DNA of 64,000 nucleotides. Source: Panicum virgatum. Taxonomy: Eukaryota; Streptophyta; Magnoliopsida; Poales; Poaceae. The translations under genes were made by a program, and so were the position numbers. The notes under the pieces were generated by a model. It had not been told where the DNA came from and made no database searches. It saw only the letters and a program-made list of their open reading frames with translations. The DNA lies in assembly GCF_016808335.1 (NCBI RefSeq), contig NC_053144.1, positions 68,433,400 through 68,497,399 on the forward strand, read 5' to 3'. Below are positions 21,965-33,898 of this stretch, one piece after another; the stretch's first letter is position 1, and each line of letters opens with the position of its first letter.

Positions 21965-24900
21965 AAATTCAAAAATGTTTGAAGGAGCTTACATGTGGGC
22001 CCCACCTGTCATTCTCTCACCCTCTTTTCTCCCTGTACCGCACAGTGCGCGGTATGGAGGCCGATGCCTCCCGAAGCTCCTCACCGCCATGCGCTGTCCG
22101 TCGGAGAGCCTTCCCCGTTTTCCTGGCCGGCAACGTCGCCAAGTTGACCACGCCCTTCTTCCCGAGCTCGCCACCTGCCTCACTTCCGTCTACGCCTCGC
22201 CCTCCCCTTCTTCTCCTTCCTCAGTTCGCCATGAACGGCGCTTGAAGCTGCTCGCGCTCGCCGGCCCGATTCGCGAGCTCCTCTCCATAGATTCCAAATC
22301 CACTTCACCCGAAGCTCCTCCACCTCTCTAGCGCCCTTCCCAACCCCACCAAACCTAGCCCCAAGTCCCATCTCACCGGGAATCTGAGGTTCCCGGCCGC
22401 CAGCCATTAAAGCCGCCCGAGCTCCACCTCAACGTCGAACTCCCACCTCCGGTCCCCATTTTCTTCGCCCAGTAGCTCAAATCGACTCTAGGTGAGACAC
22501 TAATACTCGTGCTCTCCATGTTCCCTCGCGTTCGCATGATTTCCACGCTCGTTCCACGCCATGCCGCGCGCCGGCCGAGGTGCTTGCCGCCGCCGTACGC
22601 TGCGCACCACGCTCGCCCCCCCCCCTGCCACGCTTGCACGCGCACCGGAGCCGCACAGCCTCACTGGTGCTCGCACCGCGCCGCCCCTCCGCCGCTTGGC
22701 CCCACCGCTGCCGGGACAAGCGCGCCACCGCTAGGGCACCGCCGTCACCGGCCACCCCGCCGCCTGGGGGCGCACGGGGGCCCCACCGGACCGCTACCGC
22801 CGCGCGGATCGCCGCCGCGGACCCCTTTTTCTCCTGCGCCAGAGCGCCGCCGCGACCACGGCGTGCGTGGCCGGGCTGGGCAGACCACCCCTCCCACTGA
22901 CCAGTGGGGCCCGCTGGTCAGGGGAGGGAGTTAGGGGAGGGTTTTTCTTTATTTTGTTGTTTAGTTTCGGTGTAATTTGTAAAATCCATATTAAATCAAG
23001 GAAAAATGTGAAAAATATGAAATAAATTTTGTTGGATTTATTAGAGTAAGATCTATGGAGGAAAAATATCCATGTTGGCAAAATAACCTTTTTACCCTTG
23101 CAAAAATTTAAATTGTGTTTAGTCTTGCTTAATTAGTTTCTATAGATCTGTTAATCTAAAAATTGTGAAATTTTTGCAGTAGCTTACTTTAAGCATGAGT
23201 GATCCACCGTAAAATTTTCATATTCATAGGACCTAGTTTATTATATGAATATAAAATGTAACCAAACTTAAATATGTGTGTAGGAATAATAATATTTTTA
23301 CATGTAAAATTTTATACAAATTATAAGAGACAAGTAATAATGTCTTTGCTTGTCATGTTTTATTTTATAGTAAATCATGCTCTAATTGATAATTTGGCCT
23401 CTAATTGTTTCTAGCATTTAGGGTTAAAGTTAATTATCACCATACTTGCGTCATTTTATGTAAATTGTTAATTTGTTTAATGTTTATCTTCTAATGGCAA
23501 AGTCATGTTGGCATTTACTCATTGTCTCATATGCATGGCATTTACTCATTGTCTCATATGCATACATATAGAATCCGCGACCGAGGAAGTCGTGTACGAG
23601 GTGATCGCGGAGCCGCAGGAGCAGACGGAGCAAGCCCCGTAGGAGTTTCGTGACGACCCGGCCCAAGGCCCAGTGGACACTAGCTCTGAGCAGCAGCCCG
23701 CAGGCAAGCCCCGGAGCATAATCTATTATTTTAACTTATGAAATGTTATATATATATACTTGATTAAGCATTAAGTTTCTAGGCGTTGGATGAAACCCTA
23801 GTTGCATGATTCCTAGGTTTCATTGGTCGGAATACTAGTATGTGTATGTCGTTATCCTTGCCATGCTAAAAATAGGATTCGGTAGAAGTCGAGTAATTTT
23901 CTGTTACTCGCGAGATATAGGATGTCTTTATGATTTGATTATGGAATATTGGAATATGGAGGAAAGGAAAGAAATTGGAGACCGGCGGGAATTGTCTAGC
24001 CCCGTCTGTGTCTGTTAAGGACCGTACCGTTGTCGGCCCTGCTGATCATGTTTGAATTGTACTAACCGCATACCGGGAGTATGAGGTAGTCGAAACCGGT
24101 AAGTCAAGTACTGCCTCACCTCAAAAGTACAGGACTCCATCTCACCTTCTGGGGTAGTCGAGTAGTCGCGGAGAAATGGGGGTTGCATATGTTTACTTTT
24201 GGTGGTCTCATGTTGAGCTCGGCTGACCATATGATGGTGGGGCGGTCCTGTAGTTCGAGGCGGGCGGGGGGGAGGTCGGTGCGTGGGGTCCGACGGGGCT
24301 TTTGCGTGCCGTGTTGGTTAGGCCCACCTTGCAAGGTTAAATTGGATCGATTCGCCGTCAGTCGCTCTCGGACATGAGCACCTTGATCTCCGAGTCACAT
24401 CGTAGTAAGAACATGAAAGGGAATGAAATGATCAGTATAGTTGTACCTAATCAATTGTTTTTCACACTGATTGGTGTAGAAGTGCAAACCGTAGAAAATA
24501 GGTACTCATTCCTAATCTTGAGCTAAAATATTGAAAGTAAGGACTCACTCTTAATTGCTTTTCCGCAAAACAACCCACAGCCAGAAAGCCATGTATGTCT
24601 AGATAGTGGGCTATGTATACCCATAGTCGGGTAAGTCTCGCGGAGTATTAGTATACTCAGGGTTGTGGCTCAAACTATTTCAGGCCAGGATGAGATAGAC
24701 TTCTGCCCTTGTTGTGCTAAGTTCATCTAGCTTGACGCAGATGGTTGGGAGGTGGCCGGACCAGATGCTTAGTCCTAGCTAGTTACCGAATCACACACCC
24801 GTGGGCTGAGTGTGTGATTCGACTCTGCTCTTTATGTATTATAAACATCAGGTTTTCTGTCTCGAACTTTGTTTTCTGTCTCGAACTTTGTTTTAAAACG

Positions 24901-25167
24901 GTAGTGCACTTATATATTATTTATGTAATTAAACCAGATTTGTAAAACTTAATGCACTCTACTCTGTATTGTAGTTGTATTTGCATGTACTTGATATGTT
25001 TGTACTGTCTGCGCTCAACTTTGTGTGAGGCAACTGGTGTTTGTTTCGATCGGAAGGTCAATTCCGAAAGGGCTGTCAAATTAAACCGTTAAGTCAAATG
25101 TGCCTGATGTGTTCAAATAATAGTCATTTCGTTTAATTTTGAGTTTTAATTTGACAGTTCTGTCACA
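21937..25167. mobile_element. Solo LTR, about 3.2 kb, inserted in the CSTF-like gene
   Basis: It begins TGTAACA and ends TGTCACA. The flanks are GCGGC (21932-21936) and GCGGG (25168-25172), a 5-bp duplication with one mismatch. No gag, pol, primer-binding site or second LTR is present, so it is read as a solo LTR of a long-LTR gypsy family. It contains a 27-bp tandem duplication (23510-23536 and 23537-23563) and a 19-bp one near 24853-24892. Coding-gene sequence on both sides supports insertion into a gene. Confidence 0.7.
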
Positions 25168-25172
25168 GCGGG

Positions 25173-25323
25173 GGCGGAGTCCAGCAAACGATCAGCGCGT
25201 CAAGTTCCCGAAGGTGGAAGTGGAAGATGGCGGCATCAAGGACAAGATCGCGGTCCCTGCTGCTGGCGTCACGTGTTTCTGATCAGCTCTTGCCCTTGCC
25301 GAGGCTCTAGGCCTCTACTGTAA
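25173..25323 (+). pseudogene. Severed 3' end of the CSTF-like gene
   Basis: The GC-rich, Lys/Glu-coding sequence resumes directly after the LTR. The frame in phase with the upstream gene runs to TAA at 25321-25323. The neighbouring frame, which reads more like a protein tail (KVEVEDGGIKDKIAVP), stops at TGA 25280-25282. Which one was native is not decidable here. Confidence 0.5.
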
Positions 25324-26236
25324 TGCAATTGTTTCTTAGTCTTCTGTACATCTGCTACGAGGAAAACCGATGTAATACACACGGCTGTAGTTTCATCAAA
25401 GCTTATCAATGATATTGTCTGATTATTATGCTGAATAACAAAGGAATTAGTGTTCCTTGTTTTCATGCTTGGAATCGCACAACCAAATCGTTCGCCTGGT
25501 ACTTTTGTTTGTTTTGGTCTAGTTTCTATCTGATTTAATTGCTTCGATCTGCGAGTGCAAAGTGAAAGATTGTGGCGACTAGAGTACTGAACTTTCAGAG
25601 TTTCAGATGTTCCACGGTACTTAGTTTAGGGGCATTTTGAGTCTTCAGTTCAGAGGTCTCTGAAGATTACTGCAAGTTTCAGTTGAAGCAATCTATTGCC
25701 CTGATGGAGAAGCACCAACCGCGTCGTTCAAAGACATCTGGTGCTCGCCGGGGGGGGGGGGGGGGGGGGCAGCATCTACTTCGTTCTATACTTCTATTAA
25801 GGATGGTGATCTCGAGAAAGAGCTTTATTTTCTCTATAGAATTGGATGGAGCAAGAACTGAAAACAGTTCAATCCCGTTCTTAAGTTACATGCAAATCAC
25901 TTGTGCTCATGGGTGGCCCGTGGTCGTTACTTGAAATACCGACCACACCAATCCCAAGCAAATCACTCCCTAATCTCACAATACTAGATTGAATCGTTTC
26001 ACAGTTTTACGTGTATTCTTTGCAATTTGTTTTCATCGAAGCGCATCAAATTTGAGAATCCATTTGCATGTGTACCTCAAAGGAATACAGTGGCGAAATT
26101 TATTGCAACCAAACCAAAGGTGAAACCACCATCAATCTACAGGATGCTACTAGTACTAATTTACAGGAAGAATAAAATCGCACCACGATACGGCACGGCG
26201 ACCAGAATCGAAGCCATACGCGGCAGCAGGCTCGCT
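25324..26236. other. Intergenic DNA with a 20-G run
   Basis: No gene is seen. A run of about 20 G occupies 25750-25769. The right part is likely the 3' UTR of the minus-strand gene at 26237. Confidence 0.5.
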
Positions 26237-26665
26237 TCACTTGCCATACGCGGCGGCGGCGGCGGCAGCGGCGGCGACGGCCTTGGTCTTGATCCGGTAC
26301 CTGGGGCGGCGCGGGATGACCTGGCTGGGCCCCATCCCGAACTGGCCGTGGCCCTGCATGATCGGCGGGCCGTCGTCGTAGACGTGGCCGAGGAGGCGGC
26401 CGCAGGCGTCGCAGCTGATGCGCGTGCGCTTGCGGTGGATGCCCCAGTAGTTGCGGGTCTCGAAGAAGGGGCGGATCCGGTCCTCGGCCGCGAACCGGAG
26501 GCGCGACTCGTCCACCCACGCGAAGGACAGCGTGCCCTTGTTCCCGGCCTCGAAGAAGACGCCCGCCGGGTACAGGTGCGCCGCCGACAGGTTCAGGTCC
26601 GCGCCGCACGCCGCGCACCGGTACGAGGCGGAGGAGTTGGCGGGGGCGGCGGGCGCCGACGCCAT
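26237..26665 (-). CDS. Small zinc-ribbon-like protein, At4g08330 type
   Basis: It encodes 142 aa in one exon, starting with ATG at 26665 (MASAPAAPANSSASYRC). Two CxxC pairs, Cys17/Cys20 and Cys85/Cys88 (YRCAACGADL and ISCDACGRLLGHVYDDGP), are spaced to bind one zinc ion. Between them lies a conserved core (AHLYPAGVFFEAGNKGTL, FFETRNYWGIHRKRTR). The C-terminus has QVIPRRPRYRIKTK and then an alanine run. I recognise the plant family annotated as At4g08330-like; its function is not known to me. An upstream in-frame ATG at 26779 is less likely because the added residues look like leader sequence. Confidence 0.8.
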   Translation of the reverse strand: MASAPAAPANSSASYRCAACGADLNLSAAHLYPAGVFFEAGNKGTLSFAWVDESRLRFAAEDRIRPFFETRNYWGIHRKRTRISCDACGRLLGHVYDDGPPIMQGHGQFGMGPSQVIPRRPRYRIKTKAVAAAAAAAAAYGK

Positions 26666-26997
26666 GGGATCGCTGGACGGAGGCCTCGCCTCGGCTGGAG
26701 CCTGGAGGGTGGGGGATTGGGCTGTGCGGCTCCTCGCCTCGGGTGGTTTCCGGATTTTTACTCCGGGGAGGAGGAGCAAGGAAGCACGGCAGATTTGTCG
26801 TCGCCGTACCGTCCGCTGCCGCGTTGGACCGGCGTTAGCTACTTAGCTTGGAGGAGAAGAAGTCAAAGGCTGGGCAGGTGTCAGCAGCCTTGCTGGGCTT
26901 GGAACGCATCGGCCCAGACCTGCTAAGCTTTCCTAGCCCAGCTGCTAATTGGGATGCATCGGCCTAACATGGAAATACTTGGGCCCAGTCTACTAAG

Positions 26998-27049
26998 CTG
27001 TTCATGCTAGACCCCCTCAAAAAAAAAAAAAATTCTGTTCATGCTAGAC
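26998..27049 (+). repeat. Micro-retroposon: poly(A) insertion with 15-bp target duplication
   Basis: CTGTTCATGCTAGAC at 26998-27012 recurs at 27035-27049. The 22 bp between are CCCCTC, about 15 A's and TT. It lies in the region between the zinc-ribbon gene and the phosphate transporter. Confidence 0.7.
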
Positions 27050-27246
27050 GTACAGGCCTGCACGGCTCGCGTAGCCCTCCCGAATCTTCATCTGTCGAGA
27101 GGGTCAAGATCTTTGCATGGAACCAGGATAACAGAACAACGATGGAACCGTCAAACCTTTGCATGGAACCAGGAAGGAAGCTGCTGAGTTGGGAGAATTT
27201 GCGGCCTGAGAAGTTGGGCGCCAAGGAATGAAGGATCCGGCGCCAA

Positions 27247-27254
27247 GAATATTC
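27247..27254 (+). promoter_or_regulatory. P1BS element (PHR1 binding site)
   Basis: GAATATTC fits GNATATNC exactly, 137 bp upstream of the PHT1 ATG. PHR1-type factors bind this site under phosphate starvation. A TATA-like CTATACATA follows at about 27269. Confidence 0.7.
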
Positions 27255-27390
27255 TCACCTCTTCCTCGCTATACATACATTGCATTGGCGGCAGTGCGCC
27301 CCTCGATCAGTTCCTGCGTCAGCCGCCCTGTTTTAATTTGGAGAGATTTACAATATAATTGACGAGGCGCATCGCCAGAGCGATCGGGCA

Positions 27391-28980
27391 ATGGCGGGCG
27401 GGCAGAGCAACGTGCACGTGCTCTCGGCGCTGGACGGCGCCAAGACGCAGTGGTACCACTTCACGGCCATCGTCGTCGCCGGCATGGGCTTCTTCACCGA
27501 CGCCTACGACCTCTTCTGCATCTCCCTCGTCACCAAGCTCATCGGCCGCGTCTACTACACCGTCGACGGCTCGCCCAACCCCGGCACCCTGCCGCCGCAC
27601 GTCTCCGCGGCCGTCAACGGCGTGGCCTTCGTCGGCACGCTGTCCGGCCAGCTCTTCTTCGGGTGGCTAGGCGACAGGGTCGGCCGGAAGAGCGTCTACG
27701 GCATCACGCTGCTGCTCATGATCGTCTGCTCCGTCGCGTCGGGGCTCTCGTTCGGCCACTCGCCGGCGGGCGTCATGGCCACGCTCTGCTTCTTCCGCTT
27801 CTGGCTCGGCTTCGGCATCGGCGGCGACTACCCGCTGTCCGCCACCATCATGTCCGAGTACGCCAACAAGCGGACGCGGGGCGCCTTCATCGCCGCCGTG
27901 TTCGCGATGCAGGGCTTCGGCATCCTGGCCGGCGGCGCGGTCGCGATCGGCGTCGCCTCCGTCTTCCGGAGCCGGTTCCCGGCGCCCCCGTACACCGCGG
28001 ACCCCGCGGCGTCCACCCCGGCGCAGGCGGACCTGGTGTGGCGCATCATCCTCATGCTGGGCGCGGCTCCCGCGGCGCTCACCTTCTACTGGCGGATGAA
28101 GATGCCGGAGACGGCGCGGTACACGGCGCTGGTGGCCAGGAACGCGGAGCGCGCCGCGGCGGACATGTCCAGGGTGCTCCGGGTGGAGATCGCCAAGGAG
28201 CAGGCCGAGGTGGCGGCGCCGGCGGGGTGCCCCAAGTGCAGCCGGCCGTTCGGGCTCTTCTCGTGGGAGTTCGCGCGGCGGCACGGCGCCCACCTGGTGG
28301 GCACGGCGTCGACGTGGCTGCTCCTGGACATCGCCTACTACTCGCAGAACCTGTTCCAGAAGGACATCTTCAGCGCGATCGGGTGGATCCCGGCGGCGCG
28401 GACGATGAGCGCGCTGGACGAGCTGTTCCACATCGCGCGCGCGCAGACGCTGATCGCGCTGTGCGGCACGGTGCCGGGGTACTGGTTCACGGTGGCCCTC
28501 ATCGACGTGGTGGGGCGGTTCGGGATCCAGCTCGCGGGCTTCCTCATGATGACGGCCTTCATGCTGGGCCTGGCGTTCCCGTATGAGCACTGGACGGCGC
28601 CGGGCAACCAGACGGGGTTCGTCGTCATGTACGCCTTCACCTTCTTCTTCGCCAACTTCGGGCCCAACGCGACCACCTTCATCGTGCCGGCGGAGATCTA
28701 CCCGGCGCGGCTCCGCGCCACGTGCCACGGCATCTCGGCGGCGGCGGGGAAGGTGGGCGCCATCATCGGCTCGTTCGGGTTCCTGTACCTGGCGCAGAGC
28801 CCGGACCCGGCCAAGACGGCGCGCGGGTACCCGCCGGGCATCGGCGTGCAAAAGTCGCTGTTCGTGCTGGCCGGGTGCTGCTCCGCGGGGTTCGTGCTCA
28901 CGTTCCTGGTGCCGGAGCCCAAGGGGAAGTCGCTCGAGGAGATGTCGCGCGAGAACGAGACGGCCGCCGCCGAGCCCTAG
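27391..28980 (+). CDS. PHT1: PHT1-family inorganic phosphate transporter
   Basis: It encodes 529 aa in one exon. It is a plasma-membrane H+/phosphate symporter of the major facilitator superfamily. The family signature [13 protein letters not shown] lies at residues 144-156. The N-terminus has [20 protein letters not shown], and the C-terminal half has [10 protein letters not shown] and [13 protein letters not shown]. About 12 membrane segments with a long central loop are visible. The loop holds a CPKC motif ([13 protein letters not shown]) that I do not recall in well-known PHT1 proteins. The C-terminal tail after [14 protein letters not shown] is short. The P1BS site upstream suggests phosphate-starvation control. 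Which PHT1 member this is cannot be told without an alignment. Confidence 0.93.
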   Translation: MAGGQSNVHVLSALDGAKTQWYHFTAIVVAGMGFFTDAYDLFCISLVTKLIGRVYYTVDGSPNPGTLPPHVSAAVNGVAFVGTLSGQLFFGWLGDRVGRKSVYGITLLLMIVCSVASGLSFGHSPAGVMATLCFFRFWLGFGIGGDYPLSATIMSEYANKRTRGAFIAAVFAMQGFGILAGGAVAIGVASVFRSRFPAPPYTADPAASTPAQADLVWRIILMLGAAPAALTFYWRMKMPETARYTALVARNAERAAADMSRVLRVEIAKEQAEVAAPAGCPKCSRPFGLFSWEFARRHGAHLVGTASTWLLLDIAYYSQNLFQKDIFSAIGWIPAARTMSALDELFHIARAQTLIALCGTVPGYWFTVALIDVVGRFGIQLAGFLMMTAFMLGLAFPYEHWTAPGNQTGFVVMYAFTFFFANFGPNATTFIVPAEIYPARLRATCHGISAAAGKVGAIIGSFGFLYLAQSPDPAKTARGYPPGIGVQKSLFVLAGCCSAGFVLTFLVPEPKGKSLEEMSRENETAAAEP

Positions 28981-29529
28981 TAGAGTCAGTTCAGTTGTAG
29001 CGCTAGTACTAGTCCAGTAGTCGTGCCCGTCCGATTGCTGGAACAATAAAGTTGTATGAGTTTGAATGGAGCAGGTGCACCTACCGTCTGGAGGAGTTCG
29101 TTGTGTGCCCGCGCGCGCCACGGGCTTCTTCAGGATTTTGCGGATCTCCTCCTCCGATTGTGCTGTTTACACGCCACCTGGCCCATTAGCCCATGGACCG
29201 GAGAGAAAATTATGGGGCCTTTCCTGGGCTTCCAATTGCAGCAAACTGGTTAGGAATATGCAACAGCAGTCGGGCCCATCGAACGCGGAACCTATCCTTC
29301 ATCTTGCGATTTGTTGTTCATGCTGCGTCCTGCTGCGTGCCATTCGGCTCCGTCCATTTTCATCATGCTTTTGAGAAGGCACAATATTCCAAGATAATCA
29401 GTACTGAAACAGTAACACGATACTCTGCAAGTTAAGGGCCCCACCCCACTGCTGAAGCGATGCAGAGCCTGTAATCCATATTTTTGAAGTGTACGCTCTA
29501 TTCTACGTATTTTTCTCTCACAGCAAATC
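28981..29529. other. PHT1 3' UTR and flank
   Basis: AATAAA occurs about 65 bp after the stop (around 29045) and can serve as polyadenylation signal. Nothing else is recognised. Confidence 0.5.
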
Positions 29530-29534
29530 AACAT

Positions 29535-30163
29535 TGTTAGAGATTGGACCTTCGAGAATGCATCCGGAAGTTAATCCCAGCCTCAAAAACATCTCCTGAC
29601 CTTTCTGCAACTTTCCGTCGCTGGATAACAAATACGCCCGAAGGTTCGGAGGCGTCTACCAGGGCACAAAGGACAAGAGGGCCACCTTCGGAGTCGACGG
29701 TCCGGGGCGTCTACCATGGCACGGGGGACCAGGAAGGCCACCTTCGGACACGAAGGTGATGATTGATCACTCAGGAGCACAAGCTTAGGGACAAAGACAT
29801 GTGAAGGACCTTGAAGCCCGAAGGATATCGAGCGTTGGTCCGGACCCAGACGAAGGATACTAGGACCTTCGTGAGGGTCATGCATGCCTGTAAAATGTGA
29901 ATGCGTGAGAAAGTCGGATTTGTGCACCTCTCACCTTGTAATTTTATAACGAAACCGCCTGTTAGTGAGCTGTAAATGAGTTGGAGAAGGATAATTTGGA
30001 GATAGCATAGCCGAGGCTGAGGGCATAAATAGCCTCTCTCCTCCACCATGTGCGGAGTTGAATTTTCTAATTATTTACTAGAGTATTTATCGTCCATTTC
30101 TATTGTCATTTACATTCTGTTTATGCTCCCTGCCTGGACATCTACCAAACTAACATCCCAACA
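29535..30163. mobile_element. Solo LTR, 629 bp
   Basis: It starts TGTTAG and ends CCAACA, with an exact 5-bp duplication AACAT at 29530-29534 and 30164-30168. It contains several CCTTCG/CGAAGG motifs and a TATA-like GCATAAATAG near 30023. No internal coding region or second LTR is present. Confidence 0.8.
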
Positions 30164-30233
30164 AACATCATACTCAGCCGACCGAACAGAATAATAACTG
30201 CTTTGAACAACGGGTCTCTGATGAGCCTACGTA

Positions 30234-30720
30234 TGTAAACCCGAATTTCCTGCCTTTGACTTAAACTAGACGAATATGTTGACTTAATATTTATAGAAAT
30301 TGTTCTCCCTCAGGACACAAAGCCGCGAAGATAACAATTACTAGTAACCTACAAAAAGTTCAGGCCGGACAATTCTTCCGTTCCCTTCCTGAACATGGCA
30401 ACATGTTCTGCACGCAAATGAAAGCCAGGATACCCGGAATCAGGAAAAAAACCGAGCCCAGAACCGAATGAGCCTGTGTAAACCCTGAAATCCCGCTTTT
30501 GACTTAAACTAGACGAATACTTCGATTTAATTTTTAGAGGAATTATTGTCATCAAGGAGACAAAAGAAAATCCACTGAGATAATGGTTCGCGAGTCGCGA
30601 CCTACAAAGGCCAGGTCAGTACACTCTCGGCAGAAACTTCTCTCGTTTTCTTTCTGAACATGACACCCTGTTTACAGCACGGAAGAAAAGCACAAACACA
30701 TGTCATGCATGATGTCAAGC
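30234..30720. repeat. Diverged tandem duplication, unit about 242 bp
   Basis: The stretch with TTTGACTTAAACTAGACGAA near 30255 recurs near 30498. It is followed in both copies by related text (GAACATGgCA/AC, ACATGTTCTGC(A/G)CGCAAA). The copies have diverged by substitutions and small indels. Confidence 0.65.
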
Positions 30721-32190
30721 TGTCAACATGTTCTGCGCGCAAAGGACGAGCAGTACGCCACACAGATAGATGCAGCTGGAGCTTGGAGCCTCGAATCAGA
30801 AGAGCACCGAGCACGAACACGAATCGCGCTGCAGAATGTAAGGATAGGTGCCTAATTGGTAGTCCCGATCACCACTAGGAGGAGACGTGTATCCACCGAC
30901 GCGCTCGGCCAAAAAAGACCCAGCAAACACTACGGTGACGTCGCGGTGGCGTATGAGCACGACGTCTCGGTGCTTGCACGACGCTCGAACCTCCAAACTC
31001 CAAAGTCTCGCTCGACCTTGGCTTTCAGTTCCGAGCTCCGACTGGCATCCAGAAACTCCAATCACTAGATTACCGCAACGAATCACCACGACTTTTGTCA
31101 GTTTTTATCAACCATGGAGATGATCGAGCGCCGCGAGCCACACACGAAGCCCGGGACCATTTTTATTCGGACCACCACCATGACGAGGTGAGACGAGGCT
31201 TCCCTCCGCCATTCCGGGGTCAGTTGTCGCCAGCACTCCACAAGCGGCAGCTCGGCACGGAAGACTAGAACCAGTGGGGGGAGATCTCCATCATTCAGGC
31301 GGCGAGGCCCGCCCGCCTGATCTTCCAACGCAACTCCAAATCAGCGGCGATCCGGGGGGGTAGCCGCTAGCCAGGAGTAGTAACGCCTAAAGAAAACGTT
31401 CGGATCGGGAACGGCATGGCGGCATGCCTACTTCTACTTGAGAGGCAAATGCTACACGTGCCACCAATTGTAAACACGTGCCGAGGCGCCGCTGGGATCG
31501 TCATGCTTGCTTGTGTACGTCCACATGAGCGATTTCGTTCGGGGCACTTGGTGGTGGTCTTAGACCTGTGTTGGCCTTGTTCACTTGTGTTGAAGGGTCG
31601 GGATTAGGTGAGATCCCAGCCCGCCCACATTGACAGACAAGGACACAAAGAAGCGATGCGTATCTCGAGCCGGGACAGCGACACAAAAAAGCCGCAACGC
31701 CTTGTAAGCATCTGATCAGAGAGGAAAAGAAAAGGGGAAAAAACGGGCATCTGTCTGGCAGCCCACGATCGAAGATGGTTGGATGCCAGCTAGTGGAACT
31801 CACTAATTGGGGATACTTAATTAGGAACAGCCCCGTAAAATAATAATAATAATTGAAGTTTTAAAAAAAATTGGATGGGGCAAAACAGAACAAAAGGAGC
31901 TCGGCAGCAAGATGGGAGGACGAGGACACAGGAGAGCCAGGCTGGGCAAGATCCAGAGCAGCAGCCGGAGGGGGGCCGGCCCAGCCAGCCAAGGCCAGCA
32001 GCCTGGACCATCTGGTTCTCGTGGTGCTGGGAGCGGGCGTGCATCTGAGCTGACGCGCGGGAGCCCAGCTGCAAATCCAAATCGGGGGAGATCATTTAAT
32101 TCGGAGATATTCCCTCCGTTGCCATTGCCAAGGCAGCAGCAACACAAGCAGCACACTAGCAGAGCCGAGCCGAGCCGAGCCGAGCAAAGG
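30721..32190. other. Intergenic stretch without a supported gene
   Basis: No conserved coding pattern is seen on either strand; open frames here are short and of shadow type. Confidence 0.5.
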
Positions 32191-32194
32191 GTCT

Positions 32195-32472
32195 AGAAAG
32201 AACTTTAATGCTAATTAGAGATATCAAATAAAAGTAGTCTACAAAACCAACTTCAAAATTTCTGTGCTAGAAATCCTGACGAATTTAATAAAATATTTGA
32301 CTGCGCGATTAGAGAATGATTACTGTAGTATCATTGTAGTCAATTGTTTATTAATTATCATCGTTAGATTCATTATGAAAAATTATACCAATTCGTAAAG
32401 AAATTTTATAAATAAATTTCATTTAATCCTCTATGCTTTTGTGTTCTAGAATCTCAACGAAACAAACAAGGC
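32195..32472. mobile_element. MITE remnant (PIF/Harbinger-like), left end lost
   Basis: The right end CAACGAAACAAACAAGGCC is a typical terminal repeat. The interior has the common grass MITE text ATGATTACTGTAGTATCATT and CGTTAGATTCATTATGAAAA. No matching left terminus is found. Confidence 0.6.
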
Positions 32473-33074
32473 CGTGCCCAAGCCGCCGGACGGGGCAGCA
32501 GATATTCCCGCTCCCTCCCTCACGCGCGCCGCAGTGTCGACAGGAAGGCAGGCCGGCATGTGATTCACCGCCGGGGCAGATCAGGATCAGGGATCAGGGA
32601 TCCCTCTTCCGCTTTCGCTTCCACCCCGGGCCCGCTAATAATTAACCGCCTCCGTTGCCTTGCGATACCACGAAACTGTCTGGCTTTTACCTCTTCCATA
32701 GACAGCGAGCGCTGCTTCGCAGGAGCTGCTTGGTCCTCTTGCCCAGCGTTGGTCTCCCTACTTATGTTCTGCTTTGCTTTTTTCATTCTTTTCCTTTTCG
32801 TTTGATTTGAGAAACAATCACTCAATCAGAGCAAACAGGGTAATGTACTGTACTAGTGTGCGCTCAAAATCGTCTCTCTCTAGAGATCTCTTAAGCCTTC
32901 AGGATTCGAAATCAGCAGCCCTAGACTGTACAGCTAGACGTCGTTTGGCATAGCTTATGCCAAAAAGGATTCGCTAGTGAAGCTAAAACCGGCGAAACCA
33001 ACAATACTAGCTTTATTTGGTTTCTAGTATATTTTAGCTCCCATTTATCAAACGGCTTCACACTCGGTATCTTA

Positions 33075-33187
33075 GGGCTCCTTTGGCACCGCTCCACCTA
33101 GGAGTGTTTCAGCTTCGTGCTACAGTACTATACATTATTACTACAATATACGAAGCTAAAGCTGGCGGAGCTATACCAAAGGGGGCC
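33075..33187. mobile_element. Tourist-like MITE, 113 bp
   Basis: GGGCTCCTTTGGCACCGCTC at the left pairs with GGAGCTATACCAAAGGGGGCC at the right. A TTA duplication at 33072-33074 and 33188-33190 fits the PIF/Harbinger class. Confidence 0.85.
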
Positions 33188-33370
33188 TTAATTTGAATAA
33201 AGCAAGTAAAGCTGAAGCTAAACTAGACAAAACCCCAGTACATACCGTAGTGTCACTACTTGGTACGGATGCATACAACAATGTCACTGGATGGAGATCC
33301 AGATCGGCAGATCGCCCGCCTCCTACTCCATAATAGTTAATGGCACGAGAATGAGTTGCCAGCAGCATTA

Positions 33371-33893
33371 AGAGCAACTCCAACAGTCTCTATAAAATGA
33401 GTTGAATCGGTAAAAGTAGCAAAAATAAGATGAAAACTAGATCCAAGAGTCTCTCTATCTTGCTCGTCTCGGTATCCTAGTCAGTATCCCACTTTCCACG
33501 ATAGCTATCTTTACATCGCGAATCGCACTCGCCATACTCCTCCTGCGCGGGACCGCGGTCCTGCGCCCTCCCTCTCCTCTCCCGCCAGCCACTCTTCTCG
33601 CGCCCTTCCCTCCCGCTGCTCCCCTTCGGCGCGGCCAACGGCCGCTGGACCTCCATTGCCGGCGCGGCTTGCCCCTGCAGCTTCTCCCCCGCCGGCGCGG
33701 ACGGTGCACGCGGAAGCCCCCGCGGGCGTCCACGCCGGCACGCGAGGAAGCCCCCGCGACTCCCCGGCGGCGCGGCCGGCGGCCTCCGCGGCTCCTCCCA
33801 TGAGCGCCCTCCGCCGCGCGTCCCCACCGACCAGCGCCCTTCGCCGCACGCCCCTGCGCCGAGGAGCAGGAGAGCGGGTTTCACCAGCGGCTG
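33371..33893. other. GC-rich host segment, left of the LTR retrotransposon
   Basis: It begins with AGAGCAACTCCAACAGTCTC, a common end of grass MITE-like elements. It then holds a GC-rich segment that continues across the retrotransposon at 45899 and onward. It may be an older element with captured gene sequence into which the retrotransposon inserted. No gene can be named. Confidence 0.35.
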
Positions 33894-33898
33894 CTGTC

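Noticed and set aside
27667..29121. Long minus-strand open frame opposite PHT1
   Set aside because: Arg/His-rich shadow caused by GC-rich codons of the transporter.
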